64,000 nucleotides of DNA from Acholeplasmatales bacterium (GCA_017961685.1 JAGCWW010000016.1:1-64000), one strand, 5' to 3'. Shown: positions 39,301 to 47,779, counted from the stretch's first letter. A program made the numbers and translations. The notes: generated from the sequence alone by a model not told the origin.

Positions 39301-41357
39301 AAGCAACTAAACAAGAAATTATTATTAATAATGATTATATTAATTATTCAGAAATTAGTTTCTTAATTGATGATATTAAGAACGTATTAGACTTTGAAGC
39401 ATATAACTTTAATATTAATCTAGAATATAAAGATCTAGTTGTAACTGGAACTATTTATCTAGATAAAGATTTAAATGTTGAAGCTAATTTAAATGTAACA
39501 TACCTTGGTATGGCATTTAATGATATTGTATTAATGTATCAAAATGGTGATATTTACTTATCATATGGATTAATGTCTATAAAGATTAATAAAGATGATA
39601 TTAATGATATTATTGAAAAGATTAATACAACATTCAATTTAACAATTAGTACTGATAGTCTAAATACAGAATTTGATGTAAAACAAATCATTAATGATGT
39701 ATTAAATAGCTTAGTATTAAGCGTAAATGATGAAACAGTTAACGTTAAACTTGATTTATCAAGTATTAATAGTATGTTAGAAAACATTAATATTAACATT
39801 AATAAAGACTTTAACTTAAATGTTGAATTCGATACAATTAAGGCAAACATCACTTTAACAAGTGCTAATAAGAAAGATTTAGTAATGCCTGAAGCTGTAA
39901 TTAATAAGTCTAAGGTAATGTTATTAATTGAATATGCTGAACAATTAAGAGAAGTAGTTGAAAAGTGGAGATATCATATCGGATTTGAACTTCATGTTAA
40001 TAATCATGATGTTTATGCAGATGTTAATATCGTAACTAATAAACCAAACGCTGGTTTAGCATTATATGGAAAACTAATTATCTTCAATGGTAAGAAACAA
40101 TATTATGTTGAAGCAAGTATTATCCAAGAAATGGTTTCAGGTGTAAAGAAAGATATAGCTTACTTAAAGTTTAGTCAAACAATTACTAACCTTAATAAGA
40201 CTAATCCAATTAAGAGTACTACTAGCCAATATATCAACTTCAAGATTGATTTTGATGAATTAATCGAATTAGCAAATTATGCCGTTGATAAACTTGGAAT
40301 TACTGATGATACTATTAAGATGGCTATTACTTATCTAGGTACAATAGTTAATACTGATGGTAACTTTGATGATCTATTCAATGAATTAAAAGATAAAGCA
40401 AAATCAATTGATTTATCAATGATTAATGATATGATTGATTTATCTAAGCTATATATTGATGTTGATGATAATGAATTAACTATTAACTTAGGAGAAAATA
40501 GTGAAAATAATGTTCAAATATTAAAAGTTTTAAGAGAAAATGGCGCAATTAAGGGATTAAATGTAAAAGACTTTGAAATAAATAATGATATCTTAAATGC
40601 TAACTTTGAATTATTAGAAGATGCAAATATTACTAATGCTAATTACTCAGGATGTCTAAACTTCACTGGTATTAGTGGATTAGTTAAAGCAGCATTAAAT
40701 AACTATAGTAAAGGTGAAATAGCATTTAGTGGTTCCGCAACAGTTAAGTTCTTAACTGGTGGTGTTGAAATTAATTTCGATGTTAAGTTAGACTTTGATT
40801 ATGAAGGAAAACTTAGAGGCGCAATTAACTTAAGCGTTGAAAAATTAGGATTAGGTTTACTTGGTTCAATTATTATTAGTCATGAATCAACATCACAAAT
40901 CTATATCCAAAATAATATGATTTATATTAGTCGTAAAACTAATTCAACATCAACTAGAAAGATGACTTTATCTGAATTTGGTAAAGATGCGTTAGAACAA
41001 ATTATTTGGTTATTAGATTTTACTGATACAATCGCAGATACAATAAGAAATACAGAGGCTAAAGAGATTAAGATTGAAGAAGTATTAAAATCTTATAGTG
41101 GAAGTGATAATAGCTATAATGTAACATTAGATGGTGAAAAACTAGTAGGATCTACTCTATTTGGTGATATTAGCTTAGGATTAAAGACAACAAAAATCAA
41201 TAATGAAGATTACTTATCAAGTGCATCAATTAGTACAAAGATAGTATCAGTTGTAAGTGTTAGCGCAGATGTAACATTTAATAATAACACAATTAGTTGG
41301 TCTTCATTCCCAAGTATTGAAACACTAAATGGATATACAGAGTATAAAGTTAATTAA
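36324..41357 (+). CDS. Giant membrane-anchored extracellular repeat protein (1677 aa)
   Basis: Not assignable to a named family. A short basic cytoplasmic start (KPKKTKKAPRIKHKK) precedes one TM or signal-anchor segment (LIILFTAILVVATVFII); everything after is predicted outside. A first domain of about 250 residues is followed by at least six related units of about 175-187 aa, each a helix (for example ISFVIDEVLEALDYEAYNF) followed by beta strands with D/N-rich turns. No sorting signal (LPXTG) or catalytic motif is seen. Start: AAAGGAG ends 9 bases before GTG 36324; ATG 36315 abuts the ribosome site and ATG 36336 is too far. The repeated beta units are reminiscent of LolA/LppX-like half-barrels, which is only a guess. 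Confidence 0.8.
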   Translation: MGNIMDEKPKKTKKAPRIKHKKLIILFTAILVVATVFIIKIFNTKKYALAEETQSFEIERPKTGTPLDYSGKDNAAICNWVIKHEGGFKTVTTGAAIAKVVGMSYKQDIKNTRIVTNDGCYIETISNSSLVKVHYEKYLKDDQVVIKNCKKDSYRTVTTEEFLSEYGWHPTEYQAYILNEETILEATIEQAGDNYKLTLNLDPVSSAPKKQIETKTTGGAKGYPGYKKAILTITLDSTWRTLEIATEEVYDINMPGIGSITCKGDMVEVFEYGDFEIPNKDEFKSHLGTTNNDSVDDDKDTISYLQEIFGPLIKGEMNDFDLTADILDTKLNGNLNLRLDNGISANVRLDDIFVKYDGAYVYVKLGNNKYKLEVNKLMKQFSGTNVQSSVNVDDLISQVNNAVIKKDGNNVTVTIDLNMMGMHAMAKINATLNSEEEYVFTDLYAVLTIANKDFIFTMKPSNAYSYPTVDSTYENITDMFYIVDEVKALIDKPVEIDLETTIKDVNIKVNAIYDNGLASGNIIINDKYEANIYYEKDNVYFVCNNLKFKFNINDIDKFSDTKIDLGEFKLNVRDILDTLKTLDIDMLGSKSFSIKANLDKFVKDFGTLELKVSKTDKLNVRIENYNLDLSVAQATSKVATKPELEYVDVADLKWVIDNVMDAINYEAYSFDLDLIYNDIKVNGNVYLDRDLNAKANINLDYKDYSFKDVKVIYKDKTIYVEYANLKFNLTVDDIKDVLAKFNVELDTNTNIDLDALIDEVYGSLNITNTEDSINILVNLLSVNSLLENVSVTLTKDNKLSINLKDINANLVLSKAEKEEITISNDYISYSEISFVIDEVLEALDYEAYNFTIDATYKDIKVNGNSYLDKDLNVLATINLTYKDYEFNGINLIYTNDVIYVEFKNLKFSLTVDDIKEVLAKFDVKLEDNNIDINSIINDLTSSLTLTAINNTLTVNANLSSVNSLLENVSIILDNNYSASINLKDISANIKLEEATKQEIIINNDYINYSEISFLIDDIKNVLDFEAYNFNINLEYKDLVVTGTIYLDKDLNVEANLNVTYLGMAFNDIVLMYQNGDIYLSYGLMSIKINKDDINDIIEKINTTFNLTISTDSLNTEFDVKQIINDVLNSLVLSVNDETVNVKLDLSSINSMLENINININKDFNLNVEFDTIKANITLTSANKKDLVMPEAVINKSKVMLLIEYAEQLREVVEKWRYHIGFELHVNNHDVYADVNIVTNKPNAGLALYGKLIIFNGKKQYYVEASIIQEMVSGVKKDIAYLKFSQTITNLNKTNPIKSTTSQYINFKIDFDELIELANYAVDKLGITDDTIKMAITYLGTIVNTDGNFDDLFNELKDKAKSIDLSMINDMIDLSKLYIDVDDNELTINLGENSENNVQILKVLRENGAIKGLNVKDFEINNDILNANFELLEDANITNANYSGCLNFTGISGLVKAALNNYSKGEIAFSGSATVKFLTGGVEINFDVKLDFDYEGKLRGAINLSVEKLGLGLLGSIIISHESTSQIYIQNNMIYISRKTNSTSTRKMTLSEFGKDALEQIIWLLDFTDTIADTIRNTEAKEIKIEEVLKSYSGSDNSYNVTLDGEKLVGSTLFGDISLGLKTTKINNEDYLSSASISTKIVSVVSVSADVTFNNNTISWSSFPSIETLNGYTEYKVN
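37228..40470 (+). repeat. Six intragenic repeat units of about 530 nt
   Basis: The helix that opens each unit recurs at about 37228, 37758, 38280, 38818, 39355 and 39915. Units 3-5 are closest to each other (shared FEAYNF/YEAYNF, YLDKDLN, LTVDDIK, SSVNSLLEN), implying recent duplication; units 1, 2 and 6 are more diverged. Confidence 0.8.
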
Positions 41358-41361
41358 AATT

Positions 41362-41389
41362 AGGAAGTGAATTTTCACTTCCTTTTTTA
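41362..41389 (+). terminator. Terminator after the giant gene
   Basis: Stem AGGAAGTGA/TCACTTCCT, loop ATTT, then T6. The following ~75 bases are A/T-rich with no further feature seen. Confidence 0.85.
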
Positions 41390-41467
41390 TAACTAAATAT
41401 TATCATAAAGATATATGGTATAAATTCGCCTTATATATAGAATAATAAATACATATATATAGATTTA

Positions 41468-41496
41468 TTGTTTTTTTAAATATATAATGTTATAAT
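41468..41496 (+). promoter_or_regulatory. Promoter of ddh
   Basis: TTGTTT (41468-41473), 17 bases, TATAAT (41491-41496) with TGT before it (extended -10). Confidence 0.65.
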
Positions 41497-41521
41497 TTTA
41501 TTGGTTTTAAGGAGGTTTATT

Positions 41522-42502
41522 ATGATTAGAATCGGAATTTATGGATATGGAAATTTAGGTAGAGGTGTAGAAGCCGCTATTAGTAATAGTAAAGATATGG
41601 TTTTAGTTGGAGTATTCACTAGACGTGATCCATCTACAGTTAAAACAGAAACAGATGTTAATGTTATTAGCGCAAATGATATTTTAGATTACAAAGATAA
41701 AATTGATGTTTTAGTATTATGTGGAGGTTCAGCAACTGACCTACCTGTACAAACACCAGAATTAGTAAAAAACTTTAACGTAATTGATTCATTTGATACT
41801 CATGCTAAAGTTTTAACACATTTTAAGAATGTTGATGAGGCTGCTAAAGCTACTAAGCACATTGGTGTTATTTCAGTAGGTTGGGATCCAGGTTTCTTCT
41901 CAATTGCTAGACTTTACTCAAATGCTTTCTTACCAGATGGTAATGATTACACATTCTGGGGTAAGGGTGTAAGTCAAGGTCATAGCGATGCCATTAGAAG
42001 AATTGAAGGAGTATTAGATGCTAAACAATATACAGTACCAGTAAAAGAAGCATTAGATGCAGTTAGAAGCGGATCTAATCCTGAACTTACAACTAGACAA
42101 AAGCATACTAGATTATGCTATGTAGTTGCTAAAGAAGGTGCTGATAAAGCAAGAATTGAAAAAGAAATCAAAGAAATGCCAAATTATTTTGCAGATTACG
42201 ATACAACAGTTCATTTCATTTCTTTAGAAGAATTAAAAGAAAAGCATTCAGGAATGCCTCATGGAGGACATGTAATTAGAACTGGTGCTACAGGACTTGG
42301 ATTAAACTATAAAGATAGTATTGAATTAACATTAAAGCTTGATTCTAACCCATTCTTTACAGGTTCAATTCTAATTAGTTATGCTAGAGCATGCTATAGA
42401 TTAAATAAAGAAGGAAAATCAGGATGCTTAACAGCATTTGATATTGCTCCTAAGTATTTAATTGATAAGGATTATGAAGAAATTTTAGGTCATTTACTAT
42501 AA
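41522..42502 (+). CDS. ddh: meso-Diaminopimelate D-dehydrogenase
   Basis: 326 aa NADPH enzyme making meso-DAP in one step from tetrahydrodipicolinate, for lysine and/or wall peptide. Recognised by the Rossmann start RIGIYGYGNLGRGVE, VGWDPGFFS, SQGHSDAIRRIEGV and SGMPHGGHVIRTG. The ATG at 41522 is 6 bases after AAGGAGG; an in-frame TTG at 41501 precedes the ribosome site and is rejected. Its presence suggests a DAP-type wall or a lysine route. Confidence 0.95.
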   Translation: MIRIGIYGYGNLGRGVEAAISNSKDMVLVGVFTRRDPSTVKTETDVNVISANDILDYKDKIDVLVLCGGSATDLPVQTPELVKNFNVIDSFDTHAKVLTHFKNVDEAAKATKHIGVISVGWDPGFFSIARLYSNAFLPDGNDYTFWGKGVSQGHSDAIRRIEGVLDAKQYTVPVKEALDAVRSGSNPELTTRQKHTRLCYVVAKEGADKARIEKEIKEMPNYFADYDTTVHFISLEELKEKHSGMPHGGHVIRTGATGLGLNYKDSIELTLKLDSNPFFTGSILISYARACYRLNKEGKSGCLTAFDIAPKYLIDKDYEEILGHLL

Positions 42503-42512
42503 AAAAATGGAG

Positions 42513-42541
42513 AAAAGCGTTATGAGAACGCTTTTTTCTTT
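42513..42541 (+). terminator. Terminator after ddh
   Basis: Stem AAAAGCGTT/AACGCTTTT, loop ATGAG, then TT and a T-rich tail. Confidence 0.85.
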
Positions 42542-42566
42542 ACATTCATAATTAAAGTGCTATAAT
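42539..42566 (+). promoter_or_regulatory. Promoter of the first paralogous membrane gene
   Basis: TTTACA (42539-42544), 16 bases, TATAAT (42561-42566), 22 bases before the ATG. Confidence 0.6.
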
Positions 42567-42588
42567 GCTATCCGTAGGAGATGATAGC

Positions 42589-42948
42589 ATGTCAAATGCA
42601 AGAAAAATCTTTATGATTATAGCAGCTATTCTATCAATTGGACTTGCATTACTATTAGGTATTTGTGCTATAGCCTTCTTTGTTTCAATGAACAATGAAG
42701 AGCTACTTCAAAAAATGCTTGATGGATTAAATAGAACATCTAAATCAGTAGATGAAGATAAAGCATTCGTATTTAGATTCGGTATTATATTCTTAATATT
42801 TGCTATTCTTGAATTAGCAAATGTTGTCTTATCATTTATGGGATTTAAAACAAAGAAAACAGGTGTAATGGTTTTAAACATTATACTTGGTGTAGCATCA
42901 GGTGTTTATGTAAATAGTGTTGGTGGGATTATAGGACTGCTGGAATAG
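42589..42948 (+). CDS. Small membrane protein, paralog 1 of 3
   Basis: 119 aa, unrecognised family. Hydrophobic helices at about 6-31, 62-81 and 92-115, with a charged outside or inside loop in between. The opening NARKIFMIIAAILSIG recurs in the next two genes (AKRILLTISGALSIA, AQKILMIIAGALSIF), as does the ending (LNI[IV][LF]G[VA].S...V..VGGIIGL). Start at 42589 from GGAG 8 bases upstream; an ATG at 42565 lies inside the promoter -10 and is rejected. Confidence 0.8.
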   Translation: MSNARKIFMIIAAILSIGLALLLGICAIAFFVSMNNEELLQKMLDGLNRTSKSVDEDKAFVFRFGIIFLIFAILELANVVLSFMGFKTKKTGVMVLNIILGVASGVYVNSVGGIIGLLE

Positions 42949-42953
42949 ATTAG

Positions 42954-42978
42954 AACTGACATTGGTCAGTTTTTTTCT
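42954..42978 (+). terminator. Terminator after paralog 1
   Basis: Stem AACTGAC/GTCAGTT, loop ATTG, then T-rich. Confidence 0.8.
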
Positions 42979-43009
42979 TTTTATGGTATAATAATATGAG
43001 GTGATTATT

Positions 43010-43408
43010 ATGGAAAAAGCAAAAAGAATATTACTTACCATTTCTGGTGCACTATCTATAGCTATGATCTTTGTTTGGCTAGCACTTGGGATTGTTTTTA
43101 TTAGTATCGCAAATAACGCTGAGTTAATGAATAGAATGTCTGAAGAAATTGAAGAAAAGGTAGTTGCGGGATTCTTTGAAATATTCTTTGGGATGTTTGG
43201 CGCATTTTTCTTATATTTTTCCGTTATGAGCATATTTAGTGCTATATTTGCCTTTAAGGGAAGAGATAGTGATAGTAAATCAATGATGATTTTAAATATT
43301 GTTTTTGGGGCATTATCCGCAATGGAAGTAAGTATTGTTGGTGGAATACTTGGTTTAATTAGTATAAGTAGAAAAAACAATAGAAAAAAACAAATAGTAG
43401 AAGAATAG
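43010..43408 (+). CDS. Small membrane protein, paralog 2 of 3
   Basis: 132 aa. The same layout as its neighbours: N-terminal helix after a KAKR start, a central charged loop (MSEEIEEKVV), two further helices around FEIFFGMFGAFFLYFSVMSI and MMILNIVFG, and a basic tail (SRKNNRKKQ). The ATG at 43010 follows GAGGTGAT; an in-frame GTG at 43001 is inside that ribosome site. Function unknown. Confidence 0.78.
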   Translation: MEKAKRILLTISGALSIAMIFVWLALGIVFISIANNAELMNRMSEEIEEKVVAGFFEIFFGMFGAFFLYFSVMSIFSAIFAFKGRDSDSKSMMILNIVFGALSAMEVSIVGGILGLISISRKNNRKKQIVEE

Positions 43409-43433
43409 AAGAAAAACTCTTCTATTTTTTTTA
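43405..43433 (+). terminator. Terminator after paralog 2
   Basis: Stem ATAGAAG/CTTCTAT, loop of 7, then T7. Confidence 0.75.
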
Positions 43434-43471
43434 TTGTAATATTGTAATAATATTAAAGGAGATGAATATTT

Positions 43472-43843
43472 TTGAAAACTGCACAAAAGATTTTAATGAT
43501 TATTGCTGGTGCTTTATCAATCTTTATGGTTATTATCTGGGCTATCTGCGCAGGAGCATTCTTTGTTTGTGCAAATAGCGATAAATACATTCTTGATTAC
43601 ATAGCTGAACATCCAGATGTAACAGAAGAAACTGCTAAGGCTGCATTAATGGCTGTTGGAATAATGTTTGCTATATTTGCTTTATTCAGTATAATAAACG
43701 CTGCTCTATCATTTAAGGCAATAAGTACTGATAGAAAGGGATTACTAGTTTTAAACATCGTTTTTGCTGTATTATCAAGCGTAATGGTAAATTTAGTAGG
43801 AGCAATCTTCGGATTAATCGCAAGAAATCAAAAGAAAGAATAA
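43472..43843 (+). CDS. Small membrane protein, paralog 3 of 3
   Basis: 123 aa, closely related to the two upstream genes. It appears to start at TTG 43472: AAAGGAG lies 10 bases upstream, and the protein then begins MKTAQKILMIIAGALSI, aligning with its paralogs. The nearer ATG at 43462 is out of frame. Three hydrophobic helices, an inner loop with YIAEHPDVTEETAK, and a basic end (ARNQKKE). Confidence 0.75.
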   Translation: MKTAQKILMIIAGALSIFMVIIWAICAGAFFVCANSDKYILDYIAEHPDVTEETAKAALMAVGIMFAIFALFSIINAALSFKAISTDRKGLLVLNIVFAVLSSVMVNLVGAIFGLIARNQKKE

Positions 43844-43846
43844 AAT

Positions 43847-43873
43847 TGGAGATTAAATCTCCATTTTTATTTT
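43847..43873 (+). terminator. Terminator after paralog 3
   Basis: Stem TGGAGA/TCTCCA, loop TTAAA, then TTTTTATTTTT. Confidence 0.75.
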
Positions 43874-43916
43874 TATATAAAATATAGTATAATATTATTA
43901 TTGAGAGTGTGATTTT

Positions 43917-45401
43917 ATGAAAAAGCAAATATTTAATCCTTTTTTACCATTAAATGAGTTTATTCCAGATGGTGAACCACACGTTTTTGATGATAGGGTT
44001 TATCTATATGGATCTCATGATAAAGAAGGTGGAGATACTTTTTGCATGCTAGATTATGCTGTATATTCCGCTAGTATTTATGATTTAAAAACATGGAAAT
44101 TTGAAGGAATAAGCTATGAAGCTAAAAATGATCCAAACTATAAAGAGCGCCCATATATGTATGCACCTGATTGCGTAAAGGGTAATGATGGAAAATATTA
44201 CTTATATTATGCGATGAGTGGTAATAGAGGTGTTGGAGGATATTTTGGACCTATAAGTGTTGCGGTATCTGATAGGCCATATGGAAAATTTAAATTCATT
44301 GGTTTTGTGAGATACAAAAATGGAGATTTAATGTTAGATTATGTTCCATTTGACCCAGCTGTAATGAATGATGATGGAGTTATTAGACTTTATTATGGTA
44401 CACAATATGATTATGAAGAAGATATAGAAACTTTCTTAAAAAATGATGAATTAATAACTTTAGAAGCTAACATGTTTGGTAAAACAAAAGAAGAAATAAT
44501 TGAATATGCTAAACGTGATAGCGTAAATGGAGCTATAACGGCAACTCTAGAAGATGATATGCTTACAGTTAAAGAGGCACCTCATCATATCTTTGAATAC
44601 AATACAAGAAATAATGATTTTAAGGATCATCCATTCTTTGAAGCTTCATCAATTAGAAAGTTTAATAATAAATATTACTTCATTTATTCATCAAAAGGAA
44701 ATCATGAATTATGTTATGCAATAAGCGACTATCCTGATAAAGACTTTAAGTTTATGGGAACTTTAGTATCTAATGGAGATATTGGATATAAGGGTAGAAG
44801 TGAAGAAAATAGATTAAACATGACGGGAACTACTCATGGTTCTATAGAATATATAAACGGAAAATATTATGTATTCTACCATAGATTAACTCATAAATCA
44901 GATTATAGTAGACAAGCTTGTGCTGAAGAAATAAAGATGAATAGTGATGGTTCATTTGACCAAGTTGAAATTACAAGTTGTGGACTTAACGGTGGACCAT
45001 TAATTGCTAAAGGAAAATACAGCGCATGTATAGCTTGTAATATTACAAATGGTAAAATGCCACATGGATCTAATAAAATATTTAGTGAGCATTTTCCAAA
45101 TGTAAATAACGATAAAGATAATCGTTTTATTGGGGAAATCACAAATAATACTTTAATAGGATTTAAATATTTCTTATTTGATCACAATAAAAAAATAAAA
45201 CTAACTTATCGTGGTTTAGCTAATGGATATGTATCAATTAGTAATGATTTACCTGATAAATTCATAAAAAAAGTTAAAATTAATCCAGAAAGTGACTTTA
45301 AAACAATTGAAATTGATATAGACTTTAATAGCGGAGTTAAGCCATTATATCTATATTTTGAAATTGATGGATTACTTGATTTATTAGATATTAGCTTCTA
45401 A
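43917..45401 (+). CDS. Glycoside hydrolase family 43-like enzyme
   Basis: 494 aa, likely a cytoplasmic arabinofuranosidase or xylosidase type enzyme, as no signal peptide is present. Five-bladed propeller marks: acidic start IPDGEPHVFDDRVYLYGSHD, APDCVKGNDGKYYLYYAMSG, the second Asp in YVPFDPAVMNDDG, the probable general acid Glu in FFEASSIRKFNNKYY and the active-site His in TGTTHGS. The C-terminal ~120 residues look like an added beta-sandwich. Substrate not predictable. TATAAT-like sequence precedes; single gene. Confidence 0.9.
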   Translation: MKKQIFNPFLPLNEFIPDGEPHVFDDRVYLYGSHDKEGGDTFCMLDYAVYSASIYDLKTWKFEGISYEAKNDPNYKERPYMYAPDCVKGNDGKYYLYYAMSGNRGVGGYFGPISVAVSDRPYGKFKFIGFVRYKNGDLMLDYVPFDPAVMNDDGVIRLYYGTQYDYEEDIETFLKNDELITLEANMFGKTKEEIIEYAKRDSVNGAITATLEDDMLTVKEAPHHIFEYNTRNNDFKDHPFFEASSIRKFNNKYYFIYSSKGNHELCYAISDYPDKDFKFMGTLVSNGDIGYKGRSEENRLNMTGTTHGSIEYINGKYYVFYHRLTHKSDYSRQACAEEIKMNSDGSFDQVEITSCGLNGGPLIAKGKYSACIACNITNGKMPHGSNKIFSEHFPNVNNDKDNRFIGEITNNTLIGFKYFLFDHNKKIKLTYRGLANGYVSISNDLPDKFIKKVKINPESDFKTIEIDIDFNSGVKPLYLYFEIDGLLDLLDISF

Positions 45402-45415
45402 ACGTTAACAAAATG

Positions 45416-45445
45416 TTTACATTTGTAATACAACTGTGCTATAAT
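45416..45445 (+). promoter_or_regulatory. Promoter and dyad of the RHH-SPFH-TIR operon
   Basis: TTTACA (45416-45421), 18 bases, TATAAT (45440-45445) with TGC before it. The dyad TTACA-tt-TGTAA (45417-45428) overlaps the -35 and could bind the ribbon-helix-helix protein encoded next. Only one promoter is visible before 52544. Confidence 0.55.
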
Positions 45446-45464
45446 ATGTTTAGGAGTGATGAAA

Positions 45465-45650
45465 ATGGAAAAGAAATTAACAATTGAACCAAAAAAATAC
45501 AAGGGTGAAACAAATGTTGTTTCAATGAGACTTCCAATTGAATTAATTAAGGAAGTTGATAGAATTGCTAAAGAAACAGGGAGAACCAGAAATGAAGTAT
45601 TAATCTTATGTTTAGAGTTTTCTCTAGAGAATATTGAAATTAAACCATAA
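45465..45650 (+). CDS. Ribbon-helix-helix (CopG/Arc-like) DNA-binding protein
   Basis: 61 aa. The strand ETNVVSMRLPIELIKEVDRIAKETGRTRNEVLILCLEF is the usual RHH form: an alternating beta strand, then two helices. It probably acts as a dimeric repressor of its own operon, by family. The ATG at 45465 is 8 bases from AGGAG; ATG 45459 is too close. Leads the operon, 19 bases before the SPFH gene. Confidence 0.87.
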   Translation: MEKKLTIEPKKYKGETNVVSMRLPIELIKEVDRIAKETGRTRNEVLILCLEFSLENIEIKP

Positions 45651-45669
45651 GGAGAGAGAGGAAAAGAAT

Positions 45670-47061
45670 ATGGCAAAAGAAATAATTAGCGTTATTAAAT
45701 ATGAAGGACCAAATGATGTATTAATTTGGAAGCATCCTACTGAAGATTTTAATCTAGGAACTCAATTAATCGTTCACGAATCTCAAGAAGCTATCTTCTT
45801 TAGAGACGGTAAAGCATTAGACTTATTTGGAGCAGGTAGACATACTTTAACTACTCAAAAGCTACCACTTTTAGATAAGCTTTATAAAATTCCTACAGGT
45901 GGAGAAGAATTATTCCATACAGAGGTTTATTATGTAAATACTGTATTCCACACTAATGTTAAATGGGGAACAGATTCTAAGGTTAGAATGTTTGATCCTA
46001 TTTCAGGACTAGTAGTAGAACTTGGAGCAAGTGGAGAATTCACTTTAAAGGTTAGTGATTCAAGAAAATTATTAATCAAATTAGTAGGTACAACAAATAG
46101 TCTAAAGACTGGAGATATCGTAGATACTGATAGTATTTATAACGTTAAAGTATTAACAGGTAAGTTTAGAGCATTAGTTGTAAGTAAAGTTAAATCTATT
46201 TTATCTAGAATTATTAAAGATAATAATATAAACATTCTAGAAGTAGATGCACATGTTGAAGAAATCGGTAATGCTTTAAAGGATGAAATCAATGAAGTAT
46301 TTGACGAATATGGTTTATATATTCCTGAATTCTATGTAAATAACATTGCTACACCTGATGATGATCCTAACTTTAGAAAGCTAAAAGAACAATATGCTGA
46401 AAAGTATCTATTAGTTAAGGATGAACAAATCAAGAAGGATGTTGCGCTTGCTGAACAACAAAGAAGAATTGTTCAAGCTCAAACAGGTGCTCAAGAAGAA
46501 ATCATTAAGGCTCAAGCATCAGCTGAGGCTTATAGATTAAAAGCACAAGCAGAAGCTCAAGAAATGCAAATGAAGGGCTACACATACCAACAAGAAACTC
46601 AAAGACAAGTTGGTGTTGGAGCTGTTGAAAATATGGGCAAAGGTGGAGGTTCAGGCTCTGGCGCTGGTGGAATCTCTGATGTTGTAGGTTTAGGTGTTAC
46701 TTTAGGTGCCCTAGGTGGAGTAGTAAATGTAGCTAAAGATGCTATGAAGCCAGTTATCGAAGAAACTAAAGAAATGGGCGCAAATGTTGCTGCTAATTTA
46801 AAGGATTCTTGGACTTGCCCTGCATGTGGTAAGCAAGGAATCACATCTAAATTCTGCCCAGAATGTGGAGCAAAGAAGCCAGAAGTTAAAAAGCCTCAAG
46901 GATGGACTTGTCCAAACTGTGGAACAATTAACACTGGAAAATTCTGTGCTGAATGCGGAACTAAAAAACCAGAAGAAAATGCAGGCTGGGACTGTGAATG
47001 TGGTGAAAAGAATATAACTAGCAAATTCTGTCCAAACTGCGGAAAGAAGAAAGGTGAATAA
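45670..47061 (+). CDS. SPFH-domain protein with C-terminal zinc ribbons (YdjI-like)
   Basis: 463 aa. The SPFH-like domain covers about residues 1-265 (IISVIKYEGPNDVLIWKHP, ALDLFGAGRHTLTT), followed by an Ala/Gln/Glu coiled coil (265-310), a Gly-rich stretch (315-350) and three zinc ribbons, each with two CxxC-type pairs (CPACGKQG, CPNCGTIN, CECGEKN with partners). Similar proteins, often called virion core protein or YdjI, occur with membrane-stress genes in Bacillota. There is no membrane helix, so it is cytoplasmic and probably membrane-associated. Start: ATG 45670; a TTG at 45634 is upstream of the ribosome site. Confidence 0.88.
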   Translation: MAKEIISVIKYEGPNDVLIWKHPTEDFNLGTQLIVHESQEAIFFRDGKALDLFGAGRHTLTTQKLPLLDKLYKIPTGGEELFHTEVYYVNTVFHTNVKWGTDSKVRMFDPISGLVVELGASGEFTLKVSDSRKLLIKLVGTTNSLKTGDIVDTDSIYNVKVLTGKFRALVVSKVKSILSRIIKDNNINILEVDAHVEEIGNALKDEINEVFDEYGLYIPEFYVNNIATPDDDPNFRKLKEQYAEKYLLVKDEQIKKDVALAEQQRRIVQAQTGAQEEIIKAQASAEAYRLKAQAEAQEMQMKGYTYQQETQRQVGVGAVENMGKGGGSGSGAGGISDVVGLGVTLGALGGVVNVAKDAMKPVIEETKEMGANVAANLKDSWTCPACGKQGITSKFCPECGAKKPEVKKPQGWTCPNCGTINTGKFCAECGTKKPEENAGWDCECGEKNITSKFCPNCGKKKGE

Positions 47062-47063
47062 TT

Positions 47064-47765
47064 ATGAGTAAAGCATTAAAGATATATTTTGCGATAGTAG
47101 CTATTTTAGCTATTATGGTTTCTGTATTAGTATTTGTTATACCATTTGATAAGAAATGTTATGCAACATTTATTACTTCATACATTTTCTTATTAGTATC
47201 TTTATTATGTCAAGGATATGTAGCTTTCCTAGTATTCAAAAAATCAAGTTCCTTAAAGAGTAAGATTTATGGAATACCAGTTATTAGAGTAAGTATGATT
47301 TACTTAATGATCCAATTTATCTCAACATTTGCGATAATCGCAGCTAATGCATTTGTATGCGTACCTGTATGGATTCCTGTATGTATCAATATCGTAATCT
47401 TAGGATTTGCAGCTATTGGTATTCTACTTACTAGTGCTGTTAAAGACTTTATTGAAAGTGTTGAAAAAGAAGAAAAACAAAGAACAGCTTTCCTTAATAA
47501 CTTCAAAATTGAAGTTGAATCTTTAAGTAATAAAACAAGCGATGAAGCGCTAAACAAAGACATTTATAAGTTTATTGAAAAAGTTAAATATAGTGATCCA
47601 ATGTCAAGCGATAAGCTAGTTGACATTGAAAATGAAATCAATGTTAAATACATGGAATTAAAAGAATTAGTATTAAATGATGATATCGAAAATGCTAAAA
47701 AAGCATTAGTTGAAATTAATGATTTAATGGATAAGAGAAATAGAATTTGTAAGTTAGAAAAATAA
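47064..47765 (+). CDS. Multi-TM membrane protein with helical cytoplasmic tail
   Basis: 233 aa, unrecognised. Four hydrophobic helices (about 5-27, 36-57, 74-95, 101-124), then about 105 residues of charged helix with SVEKEEKQRTAFLNNFKIEVE and DLMDKRNRICK. Only 2 bases after the SPFH gene, and 14 before the first TIR gene, so it is inside the operon. It could be a membrane platform for the TIR and SPFH proteins; this is inference. Confidence 0.8.
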   Translation: MSKALKIYFAIVAILAIMVSVLVFVIPFDKKCYATFITSYIFLLVSLLCQGYVAFLVFKKSSSLKSKIYGIPVIRVSMIYLMIQFISTFAIIAANAFVCVPVWIPVCINIVILGFAAIGILLTSAVKDFIESVEKEEKQRTAFLNNFKIEVESLSNKTSDEALNKDIYKFIEKVKYSDPMSSDKLVDIENEINVKYMELKELVLNDDIENAKKALVEINDLMDKRNRICKLEK

Positions 47766-47779
47766 GAAGAGGTGATCCT

